From contig BDDD01005853.1 in assembly GCA_001972305.1 (NCBI GenBank), positions 1 to 64,000 of the forward strand: a DNA stretch of 64,000 nt. Direction: 5' to 3'. Each line of letters opens with the position of its first letter. The stretch's first letter is position 1. Below the pieces are notes generated by a model. That model saw only the letters and a program-made list of their open reading frames with translations, was not told the DNA's origin and did no database searches. Shown one piece after another: positions 26,325 through 37,800 of this stretch. Source of the DNA: Cephalotus follicularis (taxonomy: Eukaryota > Streptophyta > Magnoliopsida > Oxalidales > Cephalotaceae). The position numbers were made by a program, and so were the translations under genes.

Positions 26325-26706
26325 AGCCCTGGCTTGGATCCTAGCCCTCCATCTACCATAGATCTAACGGTTGAGAAGCCAACCAACATACTAAGCGCGG
26401 GAAACGAAGAGACAGAGGCGGGAAACGCTCTGCTCGTGCCAGGTGTGATGTGTGTTTAATATGCTACTTAATTGCAATGATTTAGGCTCATGGCACGAGG
26501 TCCGTTAGATGGGACAGACACAGACAAGGAGGCAGACTTCGATCCTCTGCCAAGGCACATTCAATTTTGTGCAAAGGATAGACCAAAGCAACACCTTTGT
26601 TCTCGACTCGCTCACAAACAGGAAAATTAGCAGCAAGCTTTGCAGAGGAGTTTTGCCTGAGCCACGGTTCTCAACTCTGCTCCTCCTCCTCTGACCACGG
26701 TCAGAG

Positions 26707-26724
26707 AAGAAGGACCAGGGGGGC
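26707..26724 (+). other. Polypurine tract of element A
   Basis: AGAAGGACCAGGGGGGC directly precedes the 3' LTR. Element B has GAGGACCAGGGGGGC at the same place. This is the usual primer site for plus-strand DNA. Confidence 0.7.
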
Positions 26725-26727
26725 ATA

Positions 26728-27589
26728 TGATATGGGAAAAAATTGAATTAAATAAAAAATAACACGTGTCCTTCCCAAACACAGCCAGCTATCCAAGTGG
26801 TTCAACAGTTGGCAAACTGTAGGCAGAGGAAGCTTGTTAATTGACAAAACAGTAACATAAGGAGAATTCCTCCTCGGCATAAGTGCCGAGGACCCATCCA
26901 GTGGTTGCAATGCAAAGATCACTCTCCTCGGCGTCAGGGCCGAGGACACCTTCTGAAGGACCAGTGCCGAGGACCACCTCGGCTACATAGCAGAAAACTA
27001 TCCACTTCAAGCACAAGTCTGGAAAAACTCAAGACACTGAAGACCTTGGAGTAAGGGGCTGAATACCTCGGTAGCATCACTACGGCTCGCCTCCTCGGCA
27101 GCCCTGTTGCAGATGATCCCCTCCTCATTTACGGAATGAGGCCATGGAGTTAGCATAATTTTCAGAGATTCATATTTTCCAAGTATAGAAGATAAGATAA
27201 GGATAACTACCAGCAAAAAAAGTGGAGATAAATCAGGTGGAGATAAGGGAAATCCCGAGATCCTCGGAATTTCCTTAGGGGATAGCTATCACCTCCGTTT
27301 TTCACGCCCAGGCCGTTACAAACCAGCTCTATAAATACAAGAATAAAACACAAATCAAAGGTCAACCATTTTTACATTGCAAAGAACCTTATATCCTCTG
27401 CACCTTGTCTAACTTGAGCGTCGGAGTGTCCCTGGGAGAACAACCTCCTGGACCTTCCACCAGTTTGTTACTTTGTGCAGGAACCAAAGATCAACATTTT
27501 CCTCCCAGGCATCCTCTGCGAGCGTTTTTCTTAACAAATTAAAGTCCTCCACGTAGGATACTGTTGAGAGAAGGATTTCTGTATCAACA
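26728..27589 (+). repeat. 3' LTR of element A
   Basis: 862 nt, nearly the same sequence as 15982-16842, including G-box, hairpins and TATA region. It ends CAACA, followed by AATTC. Confidence 0.9.
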
Positions 27590-27949
27590 AATTCAAAAAG
27601 AAAGAATTCAAAAAAAGGCGTATAGACGAGAATGAGGCTCATTATCAATCATTAATTGTTATTAAAATTTTAAATTTGAATAGATTTTAATTGAATCAAA
27701 TTTATGTTACTAAACAAGTTGATTGACAAATAAATTATAAGGGTTGACACGTGTAACATGTTTAATAAATGAGTCGGGTTTTGACGCGATTAATAAATAG
27801 ATCGAATTAATATTAACTTTTATAATATTATAATTATTCATCAACACGATACGAACCGGACCTATTAACACGAATTAACAATCCTAAAATTTGGATTCCT
27901 ACTTCTTTGTATCAGTCTTAACAAATGTAGTTAGTACTATGAACACACA
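27590..27949. other. Intergenic flank right of element A
   Basis: AT-rich, no gene seen. It is the continuation of the pre-insertion flank. Confidence 0.4.
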
Positions 27950-28577
27950 TTTTATAACTGTAAAACATAAATTCATTACAACATAAAAAATATGTTTATA
28001 CCATTTACTTCATTTGGGGTTAATGATTAATATTGAGTCTTATTTTATATGTATCACGTATACGTATGTAACATTGTTAAAATACTCCTACAGTTTTGGT
28101 GTGATCGATTAAGCATTAAACGTGACTAATTGCTTCAAGTAATGAAGTACTGAATTATGGTTTTGTTTGGGATGCAACTAAAATTTTTCGCTGTTCGCAA
28201 TTCAAATATTTTGATTATTTTTGGGTAAATGATTATAAATTATTTAATTTATAAAAAACTAATTTAGCGGTGGATTGATTATTTTTATATCTACTTACAA
28301 TTCAATTTTGCAACCCAATTTCACTTTGCAATCCTATATTGTAGCAGAACTAGTAATATTACTCGTAATGTCACTTAACAAAAAAAAATTGTTGTAAACG
28401 AGGATCTGTGAAGAATGCTATTAGTCCAAAATTTTTATTCTAAATTTATGTCTCGAATAATATAATATTTATTAATCTATGTGCAATTCATTCATAAATA
28501 CAACATCAAGATATAAATTAAAAAATAAAAAGTATTATAAAGAATTTATATTATATCAGATAACCAAATATACCAAC
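27950..28577 (+). repeat. Direct duplication, left copy (628 bp)
   Basis: Starts TTTTATAACTGTAAAACAT and ends ATATACCAAC. The same sequence recurs at 29469-30095 with roughly 95% identity by eye. The left copy ends exactly where the LTR at 28578 begins. Confidence 0.85.
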
Positions 28578-29462
28578 TGATGTGGGGAAAAATTAAGTCA
28601 AATTCAAAGCAACACGTGTCCTCTTGATCACATAGCCAAGTGTACAAAGAGATAAGAATTAATGAATTAAAGGCAGAGGAAGCACGTACGCCAACCTAAC
28701 AGTGGTAAAGGGAGGTTTCTTCCTCGGCACAAGTGCCGAGGACACACCCAGTGATTCCAGTTCAACAATCAACCTCCTCGGATCCGGGTCCGAGGACACC
28801 ATTTGGAGCAACCCAGCCGAGGATACCCTCGGCCACATAACAAGCGATCTATTAAAAGTGACTCCATAATCAGTGAACTGGTAGAAGGGCGAGTCAAGAA
28901 AGAAATAGCTCAAGGAGGACCTTTCCTCGGCATAAGTGCCGAGGACACGCCCAATAGTTCTACTTCCAAAATCTATCTCCTCAAACAAAGAACCAAAGGC
29001 CATCTAATTCAAATACAAGTCCATGCACCGAGAAGACTTCGAGGTCAGGGGACGACTATCTCATTGGCCTCACATCAGCTCCTCTCCTCGGATAGAAGGT
29101 CTCCTCCTCATTCACGGAATGGGGATAAGGAGTTAGCCTAAATTCCAGGGATCCTTATCCTCTAAGTAAAGGAGATAAGGATAACTACCAACAGATATGG
29201 AAGATAGGATAAAGAGATTAACTACAACAGATTTCACGGGATCTACACTTATCCAAACAAGGAGATAGAATCATGATCAACTACAACAAAGGGAAGAAGA
29301 GAAAAATCAGGTGGAGATAAGGGAAATCCCGAGATCCTCGGAATTTCCTTAGGGGACAGCCATCAACTCCGAATTTCACGCTCAATCAGTTACCAAACAC
29401 CACTATAAATACAAGTTCAACACACTGAACAAAGGTCAGCAATTTTTACATTCAAGAGAGTA
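28578..29462 (+). repeat. Truncated Tat-type LTR (third LTR family member)
   Basis: Starts TGATGTGGGGAAAAATT, has the ACACGTGTCC G-box, several CCTCGG/CCGAGG palindromes and TATAAATA at 29404-29411. It stops at ACATTCAAGAGAG, about 200 nt short of the LTR end by comparison with element B. No internal region is attached. Confidence 0.8.
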
Positions 29463-29468
29463 TAATAA

Positions 29469-30095
29469 TTTTATAACTGTAAAACATAAATTCATTACAA
29501 CATAAAAAATATGTTTATACCATTTACTTCATTTGGGGTTAATGATTAATATTGAGTCTTATTTTATATGCATCACGTATACGTATGAAACATTGTTAAA
29601 ATACTCCTACAGTTTTGGTGTGATCGATTAAGCGTTAAACGTGACTAATTGCTTCAAGTAATGAAGTACTGAATTATGGTTTTGTTTGGGATGCAACTTA
29701 AATTTTTCGCTGTTCGCAATTCAAATATTTTGATTATTTTTGGGTAAATGATTATAAATTATTTAATTTATAACAAACTAATTTATCGGTGGATTGATTA
29801 TTTTTATATCTACTTACAATTCAATTTTGCAACCCAATTTAACTTTGCAATCCTATATTGTAGCAGAACTAGTAATATTACTCGTAATGTCACTTAACAA
29901 AAAAACTTTGTTGCAAACGGGGATCTGTGAGGAATCAATTCGTCCAAAATGTTTATTCTAACTTTATATCTCGAATAATATAATATTTATTAATTTACGT
30001 GCAATTCATTCGTAAATATAACATCAAGATATAAATTAAAAAGTAAAAAATATTATAAAGAATTTATATTATATCAGATAACCAAATATACCAAC
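29469..30095 (+). repeat. Direct duplication, right copy with empty insertion site
   Basis: Repeats 27950-28577 and then runs on through ACCAACCAATCTT, the uninterrupted form of the site where the LTR sits in the left copy. Confidence 0.85.
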
Positions 30096-30133
30096 CAATC
30101 TTTTTTTTTGAACGAATATACCAACCAATCTTA
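30086..30133. repeat. Mini-insertion flanked by an 18-bp direct repeat
   Basis: AATATACCAACCAATCTT is repeated on both sides of a short TTTTTTTGAACG. A poly(T) followed by a few bases between long direct repeats looks like an extremely 5'-truncated LINE or SINE insertion in minus orientation. Confidence 0.5.
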
Positions 30134-30506
30134 ATATCATAGTATATAATTCAATTCTCATGTGACATTGATTAAATACATGTCATCTTCATTCCATGTT
30201 AATTTTTTTAATCAATTTAATTTATTCAGATCGCAATTAATTTTTGATCAAGTTTTGAATCATAAGTTTTGAGCATTAGAGAAAATGAACATTTGGTCAT
30301 GTGATATATTCAAACTTCTTACGGTAAACTCGTAATTACTAATTTTAATAGACAGTATTTTTAAAAAAAAATTACTAATTCTCATAAGTAAATTATACAC
30401 ATCATCCCTTCCATGATGCCAAAAACATTAACAGAAAAAAAAAAAAAAAGGACTCCGGCACAATACATAACAATAGTGCAACAAATAAAATTGTATTATA
30501 AAATTA
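30134..30506. other. Intergenic region before the copia element
   Basis: AT-rich, with poly(A) at 30435-30450. No gene seen. Confidence 0.4.
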
Positions 30507-30509
30507 TCA

Positions 30510-30671
30510 ACAATAAATAGTGAATTACTATTCCAACAACCAAATACTATTCCAACAACCCCTAAACTCCTATAAATAGTTTTGTATTGTTAAGAAGAAG
30601 TTAAAAGAATTCATAATAAGAAAATGTCGTATTCTCTCTTACTTTCTCTCTGAAATTCTTTATAATGCAAT
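30510..30671 (+). repeat. 5' LTR core of the copia element
   Basis: Matches 34597-34747 with many substitutions and small gaps. Contains TATAAATAG at about 30572. The divergence between the two LTRs shows an old insertion. Confidence 0.65.
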
Positions 30672-31001
30672 CTTCAGTTGTTAATCCCCAAAGTTGATAA
30701 CACGTTATCAGCACAAGATTCTATCAAACTGAGATTTAAGTTAATTTGAATTAGTCTTTCAAATATATGTATAAATATACATACATATACGTATATATAT
30801 GTATTATATATTTAATATCTAACGGTATCACCTTACGATGTAAAGGTGAGAACCCGTTTACAGTTTTATATATTTACATTATTTGCTTTATGATCAATTT
30901 TAATTATTGCAATTATCTAACATTTGATCTATTTAATAATGTAAGTAAGGATATTACCGTATATCTATATATATTTAATCTTGGAAACGATTATCATCAC
31001 T

Positions 31002-31165
31002 TGAGTTGGTGACTTAGTGGTAGGAAGCCGCTCGTTTATCCATGAGGTCCGGCGTTCGAGTCTCGGCAAGCTCCATTATGCTCAAGTGGTCTCATGCCTT
31101 GATTAAATCGGGGGAAAGTGAGCGTGGCCTATGATTGCACTAATGAGGTCCTAATTTTTTTTTTT
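31002..31165 (+). mobile_element. tRNA-derived SINE-like insertion in the copia leader
   Basis: A tRNA-like head has an A box (TGGTGACTTAGTGG, 31007-31020) and a B box (GTTCGAGTC, 31054-31062) about 35 nt apart, the RNA polymerase III internal promoter. The ends GAGTTGG and CAAGCTC pair partly as an acceptor stem. The anticodon loop is degenerate, so a working tRNA is unlikely. A body of about 85 nt and a terminal T-run follow. No clear target duplication. Confidence 0.6.
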
Positions 31166-31234
31166 ATTACAGTAAACTTTATTTATTTATTATGTTTAAA
31201 TGACATTTATTTTATATTTTGATTCAGTGTAAAA

Positions 31235-32290
31235 ATGGCAAACATTAAAAATCGAAAATTTATTGCCCTTGACATTTTTGGAAAGAATCATCTATCTTGG
31301 GTACTTGATGTGAAACTGCATTTGAGTGCTAAGAAATTAAGGCACACAATTGAGGAAGAAAATGCAGCAACAAATGAGGAACGCGCCACTGCCTTAATTT
31401 TCTTAAGGCATCATATTGATGATGGCCTGAAATATGAGTATCTAACTGTTGAAAATCCACTTGAATTGTGGCAAAACCTAAATGATAGGTTTGAGCACTT
31501 GAAAGCTGTTGTACTGCCAAAAGTATTGAATGATTGGGCGCAGCTACGATTTCAAGACTTTAAAACAGTTTCGGAATATAATTCCACGTTGTTCAAAATT
31601 GTATCACAATTAAAGATGTGTGGTGAAGTTATCACCGAGGATATGTTGCTGGAGAAAACATATCGAACATTTCATGCATCCAATGTGTTACTGCAACAAC
31701 AGTATAGGTTGCACGGGTTCAAAAAATATCGTGAACTGATTGGATATCTTCTTATTGCGGAGCAAAATAATGAATTACTCCTGCAAAATCATGACAGTCA
31801 TCCGACTGATTTAGCCTCTTTACCGGAGGTAAATGCAACTTCATCTCACTTTAGAGAACGAGGAAGAGAGCGTGGACGAGGACGTGGCAATGGAAGAAAT
31901 CAAAATTTCTTGGGACCATGCAATAATAATAGCATGAAATGGCAAAATCCTGATACAGAACAACGTCAAAAGTGGCGTAATCCTGGACAATCCAGTAATG
32001 CTGGACAAGCCCAAAGTAAAAAGGGAAATTACAATCGATGTGGTATGGAAGGTCATTGGTACCGTGCTTGTCGCACAGTGAATCATTGGGTAGACTTATA
32101 CCAAGCTTCTCTAAAAGAGAAAGGTAAACAAATTGAAACAAATTTTATCGGTCATTGTAATCCTCTGGAAACTACACAATCAGACTTTGTTTCAATGGGT
32201 ACAACTCATTTGGACATTCATGATTTCTTAGCTGATCCAAATGAGAAAATGGACCAAGTGATTGCTGACGAAGACTTCCATATCGGTTAA
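31235..32290 (+). CDS. Copia gag protein
   Basis: An uninterrupted 351-codon frame starting MANIKNRKF. It contains the UBN2-type gag core (LSWVLDVKLHL, ALIFLRHHI, WQNLNDRFEHLK, FKIVSQLKMCGE, MLLEKTYRTFHASNVLLQQQ), an Arg/Gly-rich stretch (about 205-222) and a zinc knuckle in the form YNRCGMEGHWYRAC (about 267-280). The first cysteine of the usual CxxC is replaced, so the knuckle may not bind zinc. Gag forms the virus-like particle and packages element RNA. In spite of the decay of pol, this frame is open, which suggests either recent function in trans or chance survival. Confidence 0.85.
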   Translation: MANIKNRKFIALDIFGKNHLSWVLDVKLHLSAKKLRHTIEEENAATNEERATALIFLRHHIDDGLKYEYLTVENPLELWQNLNDRFEHLKAVVLPKVLNDWAQLRFQDFKTVSEYNSTLFKIVSQLKMCGEVITEDMLLEKTYRTFHASNVLLQQQYRLHGFKKYRELIGYLLIAEQNNELLLQNHDSHPTDLASLPEVNATSSHFRERGRERGRGRGNGRNQNFLGPCNNNSMKWQNPDTEQRQKWRNPGQSSNAGQAQSKKGNYNRCGMEGHWYRACRTVNHWVDLYQASLKEKGKQIETNFIGHCNPLETTQSDFVSMGTTHLDIHDFLADPNEKMDQVIADEDFHIG

Positions 32291-32403
32291 TATTGTATGC
32301 CATTGTTTTAATTTTTATCACTTTTGAATAAAGTGCTTATGAAATAATAAATGTAACATAGTTATATTTATCAATAACACGTGTGTTTTTATCTATAGAT
32401 CAT

Positions 32404-34569
32404 TATACAATGGATATTGGAGATATATGCATAGCTGACAGTGCAACAACACACACAATACTCCAGAATGAAAAATATTTTTCACATTTGACAATAGCAA
32501 AGGCTAATGTTTGAACAATTTCTGGTACATCAGACCTAATTGAAGGTTCTGGGATGGCCAGCTTTGTCTTATCAAATGGAACACAAATGCGCATCATAGA
32601 TGCTTTATATTCGACAAAGTCTAGAAGAAACTTGCTTAGTTTTAAAGATATTCGTCGAAATGGTTATCATATTGAAACCACAAATGAAAATTACAAAGAA
32701 TATATTTATATCACTGGTAATGCTTCCGGCCAAAAGCAAATATTGGAGAAACTCCCTGGGCTTTCTTCTGGGCTATACATTATGAAAATTAGAGTAATTG
32801 AATCTCATAATGTTGCGGATTCAAAAGTCATAGACTTAAAAGGGTTCATGATTTGGCATGAACGGCTAGGCCACCCAGGTGTGACAATGATGCGTCGAAT
32901 AATTGAAAGTTCACATGTTCATCCACTTAAAAAACAGAAAATGCTATTGAATAAAGAGAACCATTGTGTTGCTTGTTCGTAAGAAAAACTCATTGTAAGA
33001 CCATCTACAATAAAAGTGGTTGTAGAATCTCCAAAATTCTTAGAGAGAATTCAAGGAGATATCTGTGGACCGATTAATCCACCATCTGGACCATTTCGGT
33101 ATTTCATGGTCTTAATAGATGCATCGACAAGATGGTTGCATGTATGCTTACTTTCAACTCGCAATGTTGCATTTGCGAGACTATTGGCTCAGATAAATAA
33201 ATTACGAGCACAATTTTTAGATCATCCTATAAAGTCTATTCGGCTAGATAATGCTGCTGAATTTTGTTCCTAGGCATTTGATGAATATTGCATGACAATA
33301 GGAATTGTCATTGAACATCCTGTTCCTCACGTACACACCCAAAATGGGTTAGCCGAATCTCTTATAAAGAGACTTCAATTGATTGCTCGTCCTTTATTGG
33401 TGAGATCAAAGTTACCCATTTCAGCTTGGGGACATGCGATATTGCATGCTGTGGCTCTTATACGTATAAGGCCGACTGCATATCATAAATATTCTCCATT
33501 GCAACTTGTTCTTGGTCAAGAACCAAACATATCTCACTTAAGAGTGTTTGGATGTGCAGTATATGTCCCTATTTCATCTACTCAGCGGAGTAAGATGGGA
33601 CCACAACGCAGACTTGGTGTTTATGTGAGATTTGATTCTCCATCAATTATAAGGTATCTTAAGCCATTAACATGTGACATGTTTACTGCACGTTATGCAG
33701 ACTATCACTTTGATGAATTGATTTTCCCAGTGTTAGGGGGAGATAATATTTTATTGAAAAATGAAAATGAAAATTCATGGAAAGCATCAAGATTACATAG
33801 TTTTGATCCACGTACAAATGAATGTGAACTACAAGTTCAAAGGATCATTAATTTGTAGAATATTGCTAATCAAATGCCAGATGCATTTAATGATGCCTAA
33901 AAAGTGGTAAAATCTTATATATCAGCTGTGAATGCTCCAGCAAGAATTGATATATCTAAAGCTAGTGAAAGCTCTATCGATATATTAAAGTCCAAACCAC
34001 AGTTGAAACGTGATAGATCAATTGAAGCCAAAGATATTGTACCACGAAAACGAAAGGCAAATAAGGGTGGTGTACAAAACCCTGAAATAGCATTTACACA
34101 AGATAATGTGTTATTTCCAGAACCCACATTGACTCCAGAGAGAGTACAAAGCCCTGAAGAGGCTATGGGATTTGAAAATCAAGAAGTCTCGATTAATTAT
34201 GCACATAATGAACAAATATGGAATCGATATGAGATTATAGTTAATGATAAATTTGCCTATGTCGTTGCATTGGATATTGCAAATCCTGTTATGACAAGGG
34301 AGATCAGATATTGTAAGCGTAGCTATCCAACCCATATCACAGCACTCAAACCATCTTGCACTGAGCTGAAACCATTCATTGTAGCCGATACCGAGACTAT
34401 ACTGGTCGATGACGTTCATACGCCTTATGCTGCTGGTCTCTTGATGGTTCGTCCCGGTGAACAGATCAATGATATTATGATTGATACCTACTTCAGTGAA
34501 GACTACTCTTTTTCCTTCGCAAAAGGTTTTTATCCCAATTGGTTTTTGGTTTTAACGAGTCAGTCATAG
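32404..34569 (+). pseudogene. Copia pol remnant: protease, pre-integrase and integrase; RT deleted
   Basis: Aspartic protease motif ADSATTHTIL near 32438-32467; gag-pre-integrase zinc finger (WHERLGHPG ... HCVACS) to 32979; integrase core with GDICGPI (about 33055), RLDNAAEF (about 33241) and NGLAESLIKRLQ (about 33343), holding the D-D-E residues. In-frame stops are at 32512, 32980, 33271, 33856 and 33898. After integrase, the ORF 33904-34569 reaches FAYVVALDIA, the stretch that normally precedes RT, and then passes into unrelated sequence and the 3' LTR. RT and RNase H are missing altogether. Confidence 0.8.
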
Positions 34570-34596
34570 TAATATAGAATATAAATTCAAATGGAA

Positions 34597-34747
34597 GATA
34601 AATAGTGAATTACTATTCCAACAATCAAACATTATTCCAACAATCTCTAAACTAAAAATGTATTGTTAAGAATAAATTAAAGGAATTTATAATAAGAAAA
34701 TCCGGTAATCTTTTACTTTCTCTCTCTCAAATTCTTTATCGCAAATA
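34597..34747 (+). repeat. 3' LTR core of the copia element
   Basis: Counterpart of 30510-30671. It ends about 150 nt before the start codon of the mitochondrial carrier gene, so it sits in that gene's proximal promoter or 5' UTR. Confidence 0.65.
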
Positions 34748-34895
34748 ACACGGTTTATCAAAACATTAACTGGGTTTATGCTGTATTTTAAAGGGGTGAC
34801 TCAATTTTGAGTATTTACAATTCCTCATAAAAAAGTTTGTCTTTTGCTTTAGGGTAAGGAAGAGGAAGAGAGAGTTTGGAGTTTGGAGTTTGGAG

Positions 34896-37800
34896 ATGCA
34901 AACAGAGGCAACAGTTGGTGTAGTGGTAGATGAGGGACAGAGAGCGATGAGTCCAGGGATAGATGGCACTGCACGTAAATTCTCACAGCAACAACAACAA
35001 CAAAAGCAATCACAAATCGGTACAGTAGCACAGCTTCTTGCGGGTGGTGTAGCCGGTTCTTTTGCCAAGACTTGTACAGCTCCTCTTGCACGCCTTACAA
35101 TACTCTTTCAGGTTTTTTTTTTTTTAATAATTATATCTACCCTTACATTGATGGTCCAATATGGCTTAACTTTAAAATGTATCGTTATCGTTATTAACTA
35201 TTATATTTCAATAAGTGATTCAGATTAAAAGTATTGAATAATTAATACAAAAACAGTGTTGCAGAGGATCTATTTCCTACCCTTATTCGTGTTTCAATTT
35301 TTGACCTTTTTTTTTTGCTAGCGGTAAATAGTTGGCTTAGTTTTAAGTAATTATGGTGTTAATTTTATGTGATTAATATACAGAAATTGTTTGTTTGTGG
35401 GGTTTCTTTTAGGGTGCTAATTTGTTAACATAGTTGTGATAGTGCTTTTGGTTGTTGATTTGAGATCATTAAATTGTTCAAATGATGGGTATATACTGAT
35501 GTTTTTGGGCTGCCTTTGCTTAGGAGATAGTTAATAAAAAATAAACAAAAATTATTTTATGGGGTATTCTTGAATTAGGTGTGCCTGGTTTGATTAGCTT
35601 AAATGGAACCCAAATGTAAATATGGTCCAAGGAAAAAGTATTTTTGATGGAATTCACTTAGTTTATGGGGCTCGTTTGGTGGTATTGAATTGTTTTGATT
35701 GTGGAAAATAATTGTTGTAAGAGTGGCCAGTAATTGCCAAGAAAATGCGATGGAAAATAGCTAGAAGCTGCTGTTATGGAGAGAATGGTAAGAAGAGCCA
35801 AGTTTTGTCTCTATCTGTTTGCAGACTATGTTTAAATCGCGTTTAGTCTTCTTAGGTTAATTCTTAAAATTCCCCTAATTTATCACATCTTCATAAATAA
35901 ATAGTTTATCTGGTAATAGGATGTAAATTTAAATTCTTTATGGTTCTCTATTGGATGTAAATATAGTGTGCTTTCTGGACTTACCAATCTTTATATATAT
36001 ATAAAACTAGTGTCACATCAGCACCATCAAGCCAGATAAATGTTTGGTTTATGTGACTTTCATATGATCTTAATCTTCTTTGTTGATATATGCATATTTT
36101 TATAGGTTCAAGGCATGCACTCTGATATTGCTACATTGCGAAAGGCTTGCATATTGCATGAGGCTTCACGAATCATCAATGAAGAAGGATTTAGAGCATT
36201 CTGGAAAGGGAACCTGGTTACAATTGCTCATCGTCTACCATATTCTGCTTTTAATTTTTATGCATACGAGCGCTACAAAAAGGTTACCATTTTACAATGA
36301 AAATACTTTCTTGCATCAATAGATCATGATCTTAGCTTCCCTATCTATGTAGCTTAATATTTGGTCAATTGTATGTTGTGTTCCAGTTGCTATATATGAT
36401 TCCGGATATAGAGAGTCGTGGGAAAAATATGGGTGCAGACCTTTGCGTACATTTTGTAGGTGGTGGTTTGGCAGGAATAACAGCTGCTACTGCCACATAT
36501 CCATTGGATCTTGTAAGGACACGCCTTACAGCTCAGGTATGATCAACTTTTATTTTCTCTTAATAATTTTTAGTATTTTATTTCATAAGGTTGTCACAGC
36601 ATTATTTGACAGGGTGTGGGAAATATAAAATTGCTTTTTAGTAGTGTTTTTGAATTTTTGTTGTTCATGAAAGTTGATAATTTCTTTGTGGCTCACAGAT
36701 CTGAGCTCATATTTCTCAATTCAAATACATAAGCAAATATATTTCTGCTTTATGTTTGAAATTTTCATTTCAAATTTTCCAAATTATAATACATTCAAAC
36801 TTATAATACCTTGTATTAAAATTGCACAAGTACATATGAATGCATATTCCACTTCTTATTTCAGTCTAATATTTCTTGTAGAAAACATCTATTCTATCCA
36901 TTTCTTAATGCTAGATCTTCATAAACAATGAGGCCCAGTTATGTGCTAAGGGTTAATGATGGGCTCCCAGTTGTTCTCATGAAAAGTTACAAGCTCATCA
37001 TTAACTCTTGCCAAATGATTAGTTGACACATGTCTCTCTGTGCAATCAAATTTGACAAACAAAGCTCCTTGGTGAGATTTAAGTTTATGTATGTACTGTA
37101 AAATGAGTTATTTCCACAATGACATTGTTTCAATCTTTGTCAATATGCACTTTATATGGCTGTAAATTATTTGCAATGGTGGTGAATCAGATAGTTTTTC
37201 ATTTTACCATCAGACACTCCATATGGCTGTACTTGTTTGGCAAACTTGGTGTAGAATTGGTTCAACTTGTGGATAATTTGTTTGCCATATTTTAGGGTTA
37301 CTTGTTCCATGCACCAGCAATGTTGGTATCAATAGGAACACCTTGTAAACTTGTAATGAAGATGCTAACTTAATGGTTCCAATGGTCCAAGCCATCTTTT
37401 GGCATGCATTTAGGAATGTGAACTGACTTGGACTGTGCATAGTCAAGGTTTCTAGAATCCGATTTTATTCTATATGGATTTGAGGGATGTATACTGCAGT
37501 TTTTGTTTGATTTCATTTATACTTTTGATAGGTCAGTACAATATTTCTAATTTTTCATTTCTAGTAGTAGTGGGTTGAAATTTCTATACATTCGAAATAT
37601 ATTGAGAAAGAAAGTTAAGCTATGCTTGCCTTAGTTTTGGACCTGCTAGTATATTGAGTGGCTGGTTATTGCTCTGGCTTCTTTATAACCTATTTAGCTG
37701 CAAACTTTGCAGACAAATGTGATGTATTATAGAGGTATTTTTCATACTTTACAAACCATTAGCAGAGAGGAAGGTGTCTTGGGCCTATATAAAGGACTTG

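Larger units (their letters stand above)
15982..27589 (+). mobile_element. Element A: full-length Tat-type Ty3/gypsy LTR retrotransposon
   Basis: LTRs of 861 and 862 nt (15982-16842 and 26728-27589) begin TGATATGGG and end CAACA. Flanks AATTT and AATTC differ at one of five positions, a near-match target-site duplication. Inside are a primer site at 16845, a gag-pol frame (16888-22545) interrupted by stops, a tandem hairpin array (22861-22985), an antisense gene (23725-26102, minus strand) and the purine tract before the 3' LTR. A second, archaeal-type RNase H after the normal one and an extra antisense gene mark the Tat/Ogre/Retand group of gypsy elements. The element cannot express an intact polyprotein. 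Confidence 0.9.
30507..34747 (+). mobile_element. Defective Ty1/copia retrotransposon lacking reverse transcriptase
   Basis: Short LTR cores of about 160 nt (30510-30671 and 34597-34747) share AATAGTGAATTACTATTCCA and the CTTTCTCTC...AAATTCTTTAT end. Between them lie a leader with AACACGTTATCAGCAC, a nested tRNA-like SINE, an intact gag, broken protease and integrase, and a short tail ORF. The order gag-protease-integrase is copia-type. No RT or RNase H can be found after integrase, so the element is non-autonomous. Exact LTR ends and target duplication are not clear. Confidence 0.8.

Noticed and set aside
31002..31075. Functional tRNA gene
   Set aside because: A and B boxes are present, but the acceptor stem has mismatches and the anticodon loop has six bases. 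The following body and T-run fit a SINE better.
36674..36931. 85-codon ORF within carrier intron 3
   Set aside because: AT-rich intronic sequence with no recognisable domain; the flanking exons splice cleanly around it.
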